Positions 42,550 through 51,074 of a stretch of DNA of 64,000 nucleotides are shown piece after piece. Source of the stretch: VRUE01 sp963745915 (GTDB taxonomy: Bacteria > Actinomycetota > Thermoleophilia > Solirubrobacterales > 70-9); the NCBI GenBank assembly GCA_963745915.1, contig CAVUZA010000002.1, forward strand, positions 124,001 to 188,000, written 5' to 3'. The notes below the pieces were generated by a model. That model had not been told where the DNA came from. It saw only the letters and a program-made list of their open reading frames with translations, and ran no database searches. Position numbers and translations under genes: made by a program. How positions within the stretch are numbered: position 1 is the first letter of the stretch; each line of letters begins with the position of its first letter.

Positions 42550-43712
42550 CGGAGCGGGTGTTGCGTGGGGGCTGGGTCGAGGGGGAGCGGGGCGGGGTTG
42601 GGTTCGCGTATACGCGGCCGAGCCCGGGGCGGTACCCGTGGCAGTGGTACTGGGACTCCTGCTTCGCGGCGATCGTCTGGCGGCGCTTCGAGCCGGCGCG
42701 GGCGCGGGCCGAGCTGGAGAGCCTGCTCGCGGCGCAGCGGCCGGACGGGTTCGTCGGCCACACGATCTTCTGGGAGCGGCCGGTCTCGCTCGGCCGCCTG
42801 CCCTTCTACAACGTCGCCTCGCGCTCGGCCCTGCAGACCGAGACGATCCAGCCGCCGCTGCTCGCCTGGGCCTGGCGGATCGCGGTCGGCGACCCGGCCG
42901 CCGAGCCGCGGATCGCCGCCCAGGCCGAGTGGCTGCGCGCCAGCCGCGACCTCGAGGGCGACGGCCTGCTCTGGATCGTCCAGCCCGACGAGTCGGGGCT
43001 CGACGCCTCGCCCAAGTTCGACCCGGTCTGGGGCCGGCGGGGCTGCGCCCGGCCGGGCTTCCCGCTGCTCGTCCACCGCAACCGCCGCCTCGGCTTCGAC
43101 GCGCGCCGCATCCGCGAGCGCGGCGGCCCGGTCCTCTGCGAGGTGCTGACCAACACGCTCTGGTCGCTCTCGCTGCAGGCCCTCGGCCGCCGCTCGGCGA
43201 CCCCCGCCCTGGTCGACCGCCTCTGGGACGAGCGCCGCGGCCTCTTCCTCGACGAGGCCCAGCCCGGCGGCGCCCGGCCGGCGCTCGTCACCTGGGCGGC
43301 GCTCGCCCCGCTCGCCCTGCCCGACCTGCCCGAGGAGATCGGCCGCCGCCTGGTCGAGCAGCACCTGCTGAACGCGGACGAGTTCCTCACCCCGGTGGCG
43401 CCGCCCAGCGTCTCCGCCCGGGAGCCGAGCTACGAGCCGGGCGGCAGCCGCGGCCCGCTGCGCCGCTACTGGCGCGGCCCGACCTGGGTCAACTCGGCCT
43501 GGCTGCTCTGGCTCGGCCTGCGCCGCCTCGGCTACGAGGACGCCGCCGACCGGCTCGCCGACGGCCTCCTGGGCGCGGTCGCCCGCGAAGGCCTGCGCGA
43601 GTACTACGACCCGCGCAGCGGCGCCGGCCTCGGCGCCGATGACTTCGCCTGGTCCGCCCTGGCAACCGAGTTGGCGGACCCGGGCCCGGCGGCGGCGCGC
43701 AGCCACCTCTGA
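42513..43712 (+). CDS. GH63/MGH1-like glycoside hydrolase
   Basis: 399 residues from the ATG in palindrome B; a GTG about 14 codons later is an alternative. An (alpha/alpha)6 glycosidase: YPWQWYWDSCFAAIVWRRF with the substrate-gripping W-D, QPPLLAWAWRIAV, DESGLDASPKFDPVW, EVLTNTLWSLSL, and RGPTWVNSAWLLWLGL. The pattern fits mannosylglycerate hydrolase/GH63-type alpha-glucosidases. Cytosolic (no signal). Follows the exporter genes directly. Confidence 0.85.
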   Translation: MSPGERQIVPSAAERVLRGGWVEGERGGVGFAYTRPSPGRYPWQWYWDSCFAAIVWRRFEPARARAELESLLAAQRPDGFVGHTIFWERPVSLGRLPFYNVASRSALQTETIQPPLLAWAWRIAVGDPAAEPRIAAQAEWLRASRDLEGDGLLWIVQPDESGLDASPKFDPVWGRRGCARPGFPLLVHRNRRLGFDARRIRERGGPVLCEVLTNTLWSLSLQALGRRSATPALVDRLWDERRGLFLDEAQPGGARPALVTWAALAPLALPDLPEEIGRRLVEQHLLNADEFLTPVAPPSVSAREPSYEPGGSRGPLRRYWRGPTWVNSAWLLWLGLRRLGYEDAADRLADGLLGAVAREGLREYYDPRSGAGLGADDFAWSALATELADPGPAAARSHL

Positions 43713-43717
43713 ACGGC

Positions 43718-43762
43718 GGTGCAACGCGCTATGGCTCTGAGGGGGCCACAAAGCGTTGCACC
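43718..43762. repeat. Hairpin between glycosidase and GT2 genes
   Basis: 10-base perfect arms GGTGCAACGC / GCGTTGCACC with inner TGGC/GCCA around a short loop, five bases after the glycosidase stop and ahead of the GT2 start. Likely terminator or leader hairpin. Confidence 0.65.
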
Positions 43763-43778
43763 CAAGGGGCGAGGGAGA

Positions 43779-44510
43779 ATGCGGACCGTGAGCGAGCAGC
43801 CCCTGGTCAGCGTCGTCATCCCCGCCTACGAAGCCGAGCGCTTCATCGGCGAGGCGATCGAGAGCGTGCGCGCCCAGACCTATGCCCCGGTCGAGACGAT
43901 CGTCGTCGACGACGGCTCGGCCGACGGCACCGCCGCGGTCGCCGCCGGCTACGAGGGAGTCGCCGTGATCTCGCAGGACAACGCCGGGCCGGCCGCCGCC
44001 CGCAACCGCGGCTTCGCCGCCGCCCGCGGCGAGCTGATCGCCTTCCACGACGCCGACGACGCGATGGCGCCCGACAAGCTCGAGGTCCAGGCCGGCCACC
44101 TGCTGGCCCATCCCGGGGTCGGCTGCGTGCTGGCCGAGCAGGAGCTGCTGGTCGAGCCGGGAACCGAGCTGCCCTTCTGGGTCGAGGGCTCGTCGGTGCC
44201 GACGATCATGCCGCCGCGCCCGCCCGAGCTCGCCGACGAGCCCCTGGTCCACCCGATGACGATGGTCGTCCGCCGCGCCGCCTTCGAGCTGGTCGGCAGC
44301 TTCGACGAGTCGCTGCGCATGGCCGAGGACTTCGACTGGATGCTGCGCGCCTCCGAGGCGGGGGTCGAGATCGCGCGCCTGCCCGAGGTGCTGCTGCGCC
44401 GCCGCGTCCACCCCGCGAGCCTGACCCAGGACGCCGCCGGGGCCCGCGCCGGTCACTTCCTGGCGCTCAAGGCGCGGATCGAGCGGCACCGCGCCCGCGC
44501 CGCCGGCTGA
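43779..44510 (+). CDS. Family 2 glycosyltransferase
   Basis: 243 residues from MRTVSEQ, placed close before the conserved PLVSVVIPAYEAERFIGEAIESVRAQTYAPVETIVVDDGSADGT. DxD-type motif in ELIAFHDADDAMAPDKLE and catalytic region MAEDFDWMLRASEAG. Inverting GT-A transferase for cell-envelope glycans. Its last 44 bases overlap the convergent nucleotidyltransferase gene. Confidence 0.92.
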   Translation: MRTVSEQPLVSVVIPAYEAERFIGEAIESVRAQTYAPVETIVVDDGSADGTAAVAAGYEGVAVISQDNAGPAAARNRGFAAARGELIAFHDADDAMAPDKLEVQAGHLLAHPGVGCVLAEQELLVEPGTELPFWVEGSSVPTIMPPRPPELADEPLVHPMTMVVRRAAFELVGSFDESLRMAEDFDWMLRASEAGVEIARLPEVLLRRRVHPASLTQDAAGARAGHFLALKARIERHRARAAG

Positions 44511-45591
44511 GCGCGCCGGCGGCGTGCAGGGGCAGCTGCCAGACGCTGTCCAGCCCCCAGAACCGCCGCGCAAAGGAGACGAAGCCGCCGGGCCGCGGGG
44601 CGCCGGTGTTGAGGTCGCGCAGGCGCCGGTAGCGGTCCCAGGCCATGCGCAGGGTGCGCACCGGGCTGTCGGGACGGCAGGCGGCGCGGAAGGCGGCGCG
44701 CTCGTGGCGCGAGGCCGGCGCCGCGTCGAGGCGGGCGAGCAGCCCGTCCGGCACCGGCGCCCCGAACTCCTCGGCCAGGTAGGAGAGCGCGGCGCCGGTG
44801 GCGACGGTCAGCCGCCGGCGCTCGGCCTCGGCGCCGATCCGCTCCCAGTCCAGCTCGCTGCCCTCGGACCGGATCACGGTCAGCGCGTCGGCGATCCAGC
44901 GGAAGGGGGGCAGCGGGCTCCAGGGCGTGCCGTGCACGCAGGCGAGCAGCAGCTGGTCCTCGGGGCACGGCGCCAGCGTCGCCGCCCCGGCCAGCTCCAT
45001 CGGCACCGCCGCCCGCCACAGCGGCGCGTCGTCGGCCGGCTGCCAGAGCGCGAACCAGTGCAGGTCGAGGTTGCCGCCGTCGGGGCCGGCGAAGCCGAGC
45101 GAGTGGTGGACCTGGGTCCAGGCGAGCGGGTCCTCGCGTTCGGGCCGCCAGCCGGCGCCGCGCAGCGCCTCGATCGCCGCCGCGGCCCGCGCCAGCGGCA
45201 CCAGCGCGTCGGCGTCGTCCATCGGCCTGGCGCCGGCGTCGCGGTAGGAGAGCACCGAGAGCGAGGCGCCCTTGATCGTCAGGGTCTCGATCCCCGCCCC
45301 CTCGAGCACGCCGATCGCCGCCGCCGCGCGCTTGAAGTTGAGCTGGTTCTGGCTCCACGAGCGCCGGTAGAGGCCCTTGAGCCGGCCCGCCACCTCGGCG
45401 TCGAAGGCCTCGGGGCCGAGGTTGCGGTAGACGAGCGGCAGCAGCCGCGCCGAGCCGTGGTCGACGTCGTCGAACTCGACCGCGGCGCGCCAGCGCCGCC
45501 AGGCCGCCAGCGCCGGCTCGCGGCGGTCGAGCGCCGCGTGCAGGACAAGCAGCTGCGCGGCGCTCGGCCGGTTGCCCAGCGGCGCGCTCAC
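44467..45591 (-). CDS. Nucleotidyltransferase family protein (NTP_transf_5-like)
   Basis: 374 residues from GTG. ETLTIKGASLSVLSYRDAGARPMDDADALVPLARAAAAIEAL carries the K-G and R-x-x-x-D-x-D core of the uncharacterised nucleotidyltransferase family PF14907; VHHSLGFAGPDGGNLDLHWFAL follows. These proteins typically accompany PqqD-like and HPr-kinase-like genes, as here. Start overlaps the GT2 stop by four bases (GTGA). Last gene of a four-gene coupled operon. Confidence 0.85.
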   Translation of the reverse strand: MSAPLGNRPSAAQLLVLHAALDRREPALAAWRRWRAAVEFDDVDHGSARLLPLVYRNLGPEAFDAEVAGRLKGLYRRSWSQNQLNFKRAAAAIGVLEGAGIETLTIKGASLSVLSYRDAGARPMDDADALVPLARAAAAIEALRGAGWRPEREDPLAWTQVHHSLGFAGPDGGNLDLHWFALWQPADDAPLWRAAVPMELAGAATLAPCPEDQLLLACVHGTPWSPLPPFRWIADALTVIRSEGSELDWERIGAEAERRRLTVATGAALSYLAEEFGAPVPDGLLARLDAAPASRHERAAFRAACRPDSPVRTLRMAWDRYRRLRDLNTGAPRPGGFVSFARRFWGLDSVWQLPLHAAGALSRRRGRGAARSAP

Positions 45592-46277
45592 GCCTCCCCC
45601 GCCCCCCGGCGCCGGTCGAGCGAGCCCTTCAGCACGCGGGCGAACTCCGCCCGCCGGTCGCGGTTGCGCAGCGAGTGGTTGGCGCCGTGCACGCGGCGCC
45701 TGGTGACGGTCTCGGCCAGCATCGCGTGGCGCAGGCCCAGCTCGCCGGCGCGCAGCAGGAAGCCGAGCCCGTCGCTGACCTCGACGTCCTCGGGCCACGG
45801 CCCGATCGCCTCGATCGCCTCGCGCCGGGCCAGCATCGAGCCCAGGTAGAGGCCCGGCTGCGGCCCGGCGGGGACGCTCAGCGCCGCCGCCTCGGCGGCC
45901 GCCAGGTCGGGGCTGACGAACTGGCGCACGTGGCCGAAGACCATGGCGAGCCCGGGATCGGCCTCGAGCGCGGCGAGCTGGCGGGCGGTCTTGCCCGGCT
46001 CCCAGAGGTCGTCGGCGTCGAGGAAGGCGATCAGCTCGCCGCGGGCGGCCGCCACGGCGGCGTTGCGGGCGGCACCGATCCCGAGCCGCGGCTCGGCGAC
46101 GAGCTCGACCTCGGCGTAGCCGGCGGCGATCGCGGCGCTGGCGTCGGTCGAGCCGTTGTCGACGACGACCAGCTGCTCGCAGGGCCTGTCCTGCGCCAGC
46201 ACGCTCTCGATCGCCTCGGCGAGGTAGGCCTCGCCGTCGTGGACGGGGATCGCCGCGGTGACGGTCGGCTCAGCCAA
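45588..46277 (-). CDS. Family 2 glycosyltransferase of the PqqD/HPr-kinase operon
   Basis: 229 residues from a TTG that overlaps the kinase stop. TVTAAIPVHDGEAYLAEAIESVLAQDRPCEQLVVVDNGSTDAS, the D-x-D in ELIAFLDADDLWEPGKTARQL, and VSDGLGFLLRAGELGLRH identify GT-A fold. Related to the GT2 at 43779. Coupled on both sides, so the operon probably builds or decorates a glycan or glycosylated product. Confidence 0.9.
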   Translation of the reverse strand: MAEPTVTAAIPVHDGEAYLAEAIESVLAQDRPCEQLVVVDNGSTDASAAIAAGYAEVELVAEPRLGIGAARNAAVAAARGELIAFLDADDLWEPGKTARQLAALEADPGLAMVFGHVRQFVSPDLAAAEAAALSVPAGPQPGLYLGSMLARREAIEAIGPWPEDVEVSDGLGFLLRAGELGLRHAMLAETVTRRRVHGANHSLRNRDRRAEFARVLKGSLDRRRGAGEA

Positions 46278-47394
46278 GCCCGCCCACCAGGTCGTCGACC
46301 AGCGCTGCATTGGCCGCCGCGTCCGGCCCGAGGCGCAGCGAGTAGCCGGGCACGCTGCGCACCAGACCGGCCAGCGCCGCCAGGGCGCCGGCCTCGCCGG
46401 CGGCCGACTGGAAGACCGTGCTCGGCGCCACCGCGCGCAGCGCCCGGGCGGCGGCGAGCGGCTCCAGCGCCGGCGCCGCGGCGCGTTCGTCCTTTGTCGA
46501 CCTCTCGCCGACAAAAGGCGAACGCGCCGCCGGCAGGACCGGGGCGACCAGCGCCGCGATTCGCAGCCGCGGCCGCAGCCGTCCCGGCGCCAGGGCGCGC
46601 AGGTCGACCAGCGCCTTCGGCGGCCCCTCCAGGGTCGGCTCGAGGCCGGCGGGGTCGACCTCGGCGGCGCCGAGCCCGAGGCGGGCGGCGCTGTCCTCGG
46701 TCAGCTTCGCCGTCGACTGCATCGCGTGCGCTGCCGGCGGCCCCGGCTCGAGCAGGACGTAGTCGTCGGCGACGATCTCCATCCCGGCCAGGGCGCAAGC
46801 GAGGGCGAGGGTCGACTTGCCGGCGCCGCCGCGGCCGACCAGCAGCACCCCGCGCCCGTCGCGGCCGACGGCGCCGGCGTGGGTCAGCCAGCGTCCGCGC
46901 GGCGCCATCAGCAGCGCCAGCGCCTCGCGCAGCGGCGCCGCCCGCTCGATCGGCGAGATCCGCTTCGCGTCGGGCAGGTGGAAAAACGCCTCGCCGGCGG
47001 CCGGGGCGGCGGCGGTGATCGCGCCGCTCGCCGCGGCGGCGATCGCGCAGGCGTCGGCGCAGCGCAGGCGGGCGACCGGGTGGGTCCCGGGGGTGACCGC
47101 GAGCGGCTCCCAGGCCGGCGGCGGCGGCTCGACCCCGGTCGCGGCCGAGTCGAAGGCGGCGACCGAGAGCTCGGCCGTGGCGGGGTCGCCGCCGACCTCG
47201 AGGTGCGCGAAGGGCGGCAGCAGGGCGTCGCGCATCGGCGCCCCGGCGAAGCGCAGCGCCAGCCGCAGCCCGCCTAGCTCGAGCAGGTGCTCGCTCGCCC
47301 CGGCCGCCGCGGCGGCCCGCTCGAAGCGCGCGCGCAGCGCAGCCAGGTAGGCGCCCGCCGGCGAGGCCGTGGCTAGGCCGCCGGCTTCGGCCAT
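46270..47394 (-). CDS. HPr-kinase-related protein with internal palindrome
   Basis: 374 residues. C-terminal P-loop domain: GRWLTHAGAVGRDGRGVLLVGRGGAGKSTLALACALAGMEIVADDYVLL, the HPr kinase/phosphorylase C-terminal pattern with Walker A GRGGAGKST. The N-terminal ~150 residues are a divergent regulatory part. Such HprK-related proteins pair with PqqD-like proteins in uncharacterised systems (the HPr-rel-A type). Near residue 290 a palindrome at 46478-46530 encodes AARSPFVGERSTKDERAA in frame. Start overlaps the PqqD gene by 22 bases. Confidence 0.82.
   Translation of the reverse strand: MAEAGGLATASPAGAYLAALRARFERAAAAAGASEHLLELGGLRLALRFAGAPMRDALLPPFAHLEVGGDPATAELSVAAFDSAATGVEPPPPAWEPLAVTPGTHPVARLRCADACAIAAAASGAITAAAPAAGEAFFHLPDAKRISPIERAAPLREALALLMAPRGRWLTHAGAVGRDGRGVLLVGRGGAGKSTLALACALAGMEIVADDYVLLEPGPPAAHAMQSTAKLTEDSAARLGLGAAEVDPAGLEPTLEGPPKALVDLRALAPGRLRPRLRIAALVAPVLPAARSPFVGERSTKDERAAAPALEPLAAARALRAVAPSTVFQSAAGEAGALAALAGLVRSVPGYSLRLGPDAAANAALVDDLVGGLG
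46478..46530. repeat. Palindrome inside the HPr-kinase-like coding region
   Basis: 22-base arms (GCGGCGCGTTCGTCCTTTGT... and its complement, two mismatches) with a 9-base loop. Translated in frame as an extra charged peptide; arms begin in GCG-rich Ala codons of the host gene. Confidence 0.85.
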
Positions 47395-47783
47395 CCGGCC
47401 GCGTCGACCTCGTGGATCGGGTCGAGCAGGAAGTAGTCCTTCATGTCGGTGTAGCGCTCGAAGCGGGGCGGGTCGAAGGGAGCCCGCTCCCCGTTCGCGG
47501 CCGGCTCGCCCGCGGCGGCGTCGCCCTCGACCTCGATCACGAGCGCGTTCTCCAGCAGCTGCGCCAGCAGGGCTTCGACCGCCTCCTCGATCGCCTCCGG
47601 CGCGGCGTCGAAGCGGGCGCCGAGCGCCGCGCAGAGCTGCTCGCGACTGGCACCGCCGACCAGCATCGCCCAGACCGCCGTGCCGCTGCCGGCGAGGCTG
47701 TAGTAGCTGCCGCCGCCGAGGTCGATCGCGATCACCTCGCCGTCGACCTCCTCGAAGACGACGTTCTCGGCGTTGACGCGCAG
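47373..47783 (-). CDS. PqqD-like protein
   Basis: About 120-136 residues. GEVIAIDLGGGSYYSLAGSGTAVWAMLVGGASREQLCAALGARF, then EAVEALLAQLLENALVIEV, is the PqqD winged-helix fold that in RiPP systems binds a leader peptide. The conserved strand RVNAENVVFEEVDGE lies upstream of the first GTG (47735); the frame is closed by a TGA just before, and only a CTG (47783) could include it. A ~45-residue tail (FDPPRFERYTDMKDYFLLDPIHEV) extends beyond the usual end. Follows infA by 26 bases. Confidence 0.8.
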   Translation of the reverse strand: MRVNAENVVFEEVDGEVIAIDLGGGSYYSLAGSGTAVWAMLVGGASREQLCAALGARFDAAPEAIEEAVEALLAQLLENALVIEVEGDAAAGEPAANGERAPFDPPRFERYTDMKDYFLLDPIHEVDAAGWPKPAA

Positions 47784-47809
47784 GCTGCTTACCGCTCAAA
47801 GCGAGGCGC

Positions 47810-48028
47810 CTATTTGTAGCGGTAGGTGATCCGGCCGCGGTCGAGGTCGTAGGGCGAGAGCTCGATCTTGACCCGGTCGCCGGGCAGGATGCGGATGTAG
47901 TGGCGGCGCATCTTGCCCGAGATGTGGCCGAGCACGTCGTGGCCGTTGTCGAGCTTGACGCGGAACATCGTGTTGGGGAGGGCCTCGGTGATCTCGCCCT
48001 CCATCTCGATCTTCTCCTCTTTCCCCAT
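47810..48028 (-). CDS. infA: Translation initiation factor IF-1
   Basis: 72 residues, complete: MGKEEKIEMEGEITEALPNTMFRVKLDNGHDVLGHISGKMRRHYIRILPGDRVKIELSPYDL then RGRITYRYK. An OB-fold factor that occupies the ribosomal A site during initiation. ATG start. It is separated from a ribosomal protein operon and instead precedes the PqqD-like gene. Confidence 0.98.
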   Translation of the reverse strand: MGKEEKIEMEGEITEALPNTMFRVKLDNGHDVLGHISGKMRRHYIRILPGDRVKIELSPYDLDRGRITYRYK

Positions 48029-48066
48029 GCGGCGGGCAGCGTAACGGACCGCTTGGCCGCGCGGAT

Positions 48067-49488
48067 TCAGCCGCGCACCGCGCGGGCCCGCTCGACCGCC
48101 TCGGCGCGGCTGCCGACCTCGCCCGCGTACTGCGCCGCCTCGAGCTCGGCGAGCAGCCGGCCCAGCTCCGGGCCCTCCTCGATCCCCAGCTCGGCGGCCA
48201 GCTCGTCGCCGCGCACGAGCGGCGCCGGCGAGCCGTCGCGGCGCCAGTCGAGGGCGGCGGCGAGCATCTCGCGGGCGAGGGCGAGGTGGGCCTCGATCGC
48301 CTCCTCGGTGGCGAACGGACCCGAGCCCCGCGCCGAGAGCCGGTCGGCGACGGTGAGCAGGGTGACGTCGGCGGCGACCGGGTCGGTCGCCCGCAGGTAC
48401 TCGTGGACGCGGCGCGGCGGCAGCGGCGCCTCGTGGACCATGAAGCCGAGCCGCAGGTGATGCCGGGTGAGGCCTTCCAGGTGGCCGGTGAGCAGGCGGC
48501 CGGCGCGCAGCCGGGCGCAGATCCGGCCGACGATCTCGGCGCCGTCGCTGTCGTGGCCGACGAAGGTGACGAAGCCGCTCTCCTCCGAGCGGGTCGCCGG
48601 CTTGCCGATGTCGTGCAGCAGGGCGCCGAAGCGCAGCGCCGTGCGGCGGTCGACGCCGTCGCCCAGCGGCTCGTCGAGCAGCGCCGCGAGCTCGGCGGCG
48701 CGCTCGCCGCCGAAGCGCGGCAGGTCGGCCTCGACCTCGAGCGCGTGCTCGAGCACGGCGATCGTGTGGCCGTGGACGTCGAGGTGGTGGTTGGGGCCCT
48801 GTTCGACCCCGCGCAGCGCCTCCAGCTCGGGCAGCACCACCGCGGTCAGGCCGAGCTCGTCGAGCAGGGCGACGCCGCGCAGCGGGTCAGGGCCGCCGAC
48901 CAGCTGGCGCAGCTCGGCCAGCTGGCGCTCGCCGGCCGGCTCGGCGGCGCGCCCGGCCGCGGCCCGGGCGAGCTCGGCGGTGCCCTCGTCGACCGCCAGC
49001 GAGAGCCCGGCGGCGAGCCGCGCCGCGCGCAGCAGGCGCAGCGGGTCCTCGGCGAAGCTGCGCTCGCTGACCGCGCGCAGCCGGCGCCGCTCGAGGTCGG
49101 CGAGGCCGTCGCAGGGGTCGAGCGGCTCGCCGCCGCCGAGCGGCACAGCGACGGCGCCGACGGTGAAGTCGCGGTGGGCGAGGTCGGCGGCGATCGTCGG
49201 GCCGCGCAGCAGCGCGGCGTCGATCTGCCAGGAGCCGTCGGCGGCGACCACGCGCCAGGTGCCGAACTCCGAGGAGAGCTCGAAGCAGTGGCCTCCCCCC
49301 TCGCGGGCGATCGCCTTCGCCGCCTGGCCCGGGTCGGCGGCGACGGCGAGGTCGAGGTCGGTCACCGGCTGCCCCAGCGCCGCGTCGCGCACCGCGCCAC
49401 CGACGATCCAGACGTCCTCGCGCGCGCCCAGCGCCCGCCGCGCCAGGCCGACCGCCGGCGCCTCCGCGAGCCGGTCGGCGAGGGTCAC
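48067..49488 (-). CDS. CCA-adding enzyme/poly(A) polymerase family with HD domain
   Basis: 473 residues from GTG. VWIVGGAVRDAALGQPVTDLDLAV holds the G-G-x-V-R-D and D-x-D catalytic residues; RRDF-like AHRDFTVGAVAV and EDPLRLLRAARLAAGL follow. A C-terminal HD domain is present (LDVHGHTIAVLEHAL, LRFGALLHDIGKPATR, GHDSDGAEIVGRI). Either CCA addition to tRNA, needed because these tRNA genes lack CCA, or poly(A) synthesis. Start overlaps the alr stop. Confidence 0.92.
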   Translation of the reverse strand: MTLADRLAEAPAVGLARRALGAREDVWIVGGAVRDAALGQPVTDLDLAVAADPGQAAKAIAREGGGHCFELSSEFGTWRVVAADGSWQIDAALLRGPTIAADLAHRDFTVGAVAVPLGGGEPLDPCDGLADLERRRLRAVSERSFAEDPLRLLRAARLAAGLSLAVDEGTAELARAAAGRAAEPAGERQLAELRQLVGGPDPLRGVALLDELGLTAVVLPELEALRGVEQGPNHHLDVHGHTIAVLEHALEVEADLPRFGGERAAELAALLDEPLGDGVDRRTALRFGALLHDIGKPATRSEESGFVTFVGHDSDGAEIVGRICARLRAGRLLTGHLEGLTRHHLRLGFMVHEAPLPPRRVHEYLRATDPVAADVTLLTVADRLSARGSGPFATEEAIEAHLALAREMLAAALDWRRDGSPAPLVRGDELAAELGIEEGPELGRLLAELEAAQYAGEVGSRAEAVERARAVRG

Positions 49489-50597
49489 GCCCGCTCCCGC
49501 GGCACGCGGGCGCCGATCCCGCAGGTGACCTCGTAGTTGATCGTGCCCAGCCGCGCGGCCAGCTCCTCGGCGCGGATCCGCTCGCCGCCCTGGGCGCCGA
49601 TCAGCACCGCCTCGGCGCCGGGCTCGACCTCGGTCGCGGGGCCGAGGTCGACGGTGACGTTGTCCATCGAGACGGTGCCGACCAGGGGGTGACGGCGGCC
49701 GCCGATCAGCACCTCGGCGTCGTTGGAGAGGCCGCGGCGGACGCCGTCGCCGTAGCCGAGCGGCAGCACCCCGACCCAGGTCTCGGCCGGGGCGCGCCAG
49801 GTGCGGCCGTAGCCGGCGCTGGCCCCGGCCGGGAAGCGCTTGACGTCGGCGACGTAGCTGTGCAGCGACAGCGCCGGCCGCAGGCCGCGCTCGGCCGGGT
49901 CGCCCTGGAAGGGGTCGAGGCCGTAGACGGCGATCCCGCAGCGGGCCATGTCGAAGTGGGCGCCGCGGTCGCGGAAGACGGCGGCGCTGTTGGCGGCGTG
50001 CACGGCGACGCCGGGGTGCTCGGCGCGGACCGCGGCGGCGACGGCGCCGAAGCTGGCCAGCTGGCGCTCGAAGTAGCCCTCGTCGGCGCCCGGTTCGTCG
50101 GCGGTGGCGAAGTGGGTCCAGACCCCGGCCAGCTCCAGGTCGGGGTCGGCCGCGCAGGCGCGGGCGAGGGCCAGCACCTGCTCGGCGTCGGGGTTGCCGA
50201 GCCGCCCCATGCCGCTGTCGTGCTTGACGTGGACGCGCGCCGGGCGGCCCAGGGCGCGGGCGCGGGCGGCGACCGCCTGACGGAAGCCCTCGCGCCAGAC
50301 CGCGACCTCGGCCCCGCCGGCCAGCGCCGCGTCGAGGTCGGCCACGGTCAGCGCCCCCATCGTCAGCAGCGGCGCCCGCGGGAAGAGCGGCCCGATCGCG
50401 GCCGCCTCGGCCCCGGTCGCGACCGCGAGCCGGGTCGCGCCGCCGGCCAGCGCCGCGGCGGCGGCGATCTCCGCCCCGTGCCCGTAGCCGTCGGCCTTGA
50501 CCACGGCGCAGAGGTCGGCCTCGCCCAGCTCGGCCTTGAGCCGGGCGCAGTTGGCCTCGATCGCGCCCGCGTCTATCCGGGCGACCGCCCGCTCCAT
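49485..50597 (-). CDS. alr: Alanine racemase
   Basis: 370 residues. PLP lysine in LCAVVKADGYGHGAEIAAAA, HVKHDSGMGRLG, HAANSAAVFRD, MARCGIAVYGLDPF and C-terminal catalytic Tyr/Arg region GYGRTWRAP, MDNVTVDLG. Interconverts L- and D-alanine for peptidoglycan. ATG start; four bases after the CBS-protein stop and coupled to the CCA enzyme. Confidence 0.96.
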   Translation of the reverse strand: MERAVARIDAGAIEANCARLKAELGEADLCAVVKADGYGHGAEIAAAAALAGGATRLAVATGAEAAAIGPLFPRAPLLTMGALTVADLDAALAGGAEVAVWREGFRQAVAARARALGRPARVHVKHDSGMGRLGNPDAEQVLALARACAADPDLELAGVWTHFATADEPGADEGYFERQLASFGAVAAAVRAEHPGVAVHAANSAAVFRDRGAHFDMARCGIAVYGLDPFQGDPAERGLRPALSLHSYVADVKRFPAGASAGYGRTWRAPAETWVGVLPLGYGDGVRRGLSNDAEVLIGGRRHPLVGTVSMDNVTVDLGPATEVEPGAEAVLIGAQGGERIRAEELAARLGTINYEVTCGIGARVPRERA

Positions 50598-50601
50598 CGG
50601 G

Positions 50602-51063
50602 CTACTCGGCGAGCAGCGCGGCCAGCGCGTCGGCCCGCGTCACCATCCCGGCGAGGCGGCCCTCGCCGTCGACCACGGGCAGGTGGTTGTGGTGCTTCTC
50701 GGCGATCGTGCGGGCGACCGACTCGGCGTCCTCGTCGGCACCGACGACCACCGGGTCGGGGCTCATCAACTCCGAGACGCTGGTCGCGAAAGCCTTGTCG
50801 AGCCGCTGCTCGAAGCCCTTCATCGAGCCGACGAAGACGATGCCGCCCATGATGTTGAGGTAGTGCGGCAGGTGCAGGTCGGCTTCCTCGTCGCCGAGCA
50901 CGAGGTCGGACTCGCTGACGATGCCGACCACCTTGCGGCCCTCGTCGACCACCGGGATCGCGCCCAGCTCGGTCTTGGCCAGCAGCTCGATCGCGGCGCG
51001 GGCCTCGGCGTCGGGCGAGACGGCCGGGGCGTCGGCGTTCATGATCTCGGCGGCGGTCTTCAT
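50602..51063 (-). CDS. Two-CBS-domain protein
   Basis: 153 residues. A CBS pair split by a 25-residue insertion: TAAEIMNADAPAVSPDAEARAAIELLAKTELGAIPVVDE...GIVSESDLVLG, then HYLNIMGGIVFVGSMKGFEQRLDKAF, and SELMSPDPVVVGADEDAESVARTIAEKHHNHLPVVDGEGRLAGMVTRADALAAL. The pattern is that of DUF-free CBS sensors that bind adenine nucleotides. ATG start; between nnr and alr in one minus-strand operon. Confidence 0.92.
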   Translation of the reverse strand: MKTAAEIMNADAPAVSPDAEARAAIELLAKTELGAIPVVDEGRKVVGIVSESDLVLGDEEADLHLPHYLNIMGGIVFVGSMKGFEQRLDKAFATSVSELMSPDPVVVGADEDAESVARTIAEKHHNHLPVVDGEGRLAGMVTRADALAALLAE

Positions 51064-51074
51064 CGCGGCTGAGG

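Noticed and set aside
41700..43712. A single frame joining ABC permease 2 to the glycosidase.
   Set aside because: The join exists only because a frameshift removes the permease stop; the last permease helix and its TGA are in the shifted frame.
40602..44573. A 1323-codon open frame on the minus strand.
   Set aside because: Antisense to the ABC exporter, glycosidase and GT2 genes, with no recognisable domain.
44467..47783. Lasso-peptide or PQQ biosynthesis cluster.
   Set aside because: No precursor peptide, asparagine-synthetase-like cyclase, leader peptidase or radical-SAM gene is present; only PqqD- and HprK-like proteins.
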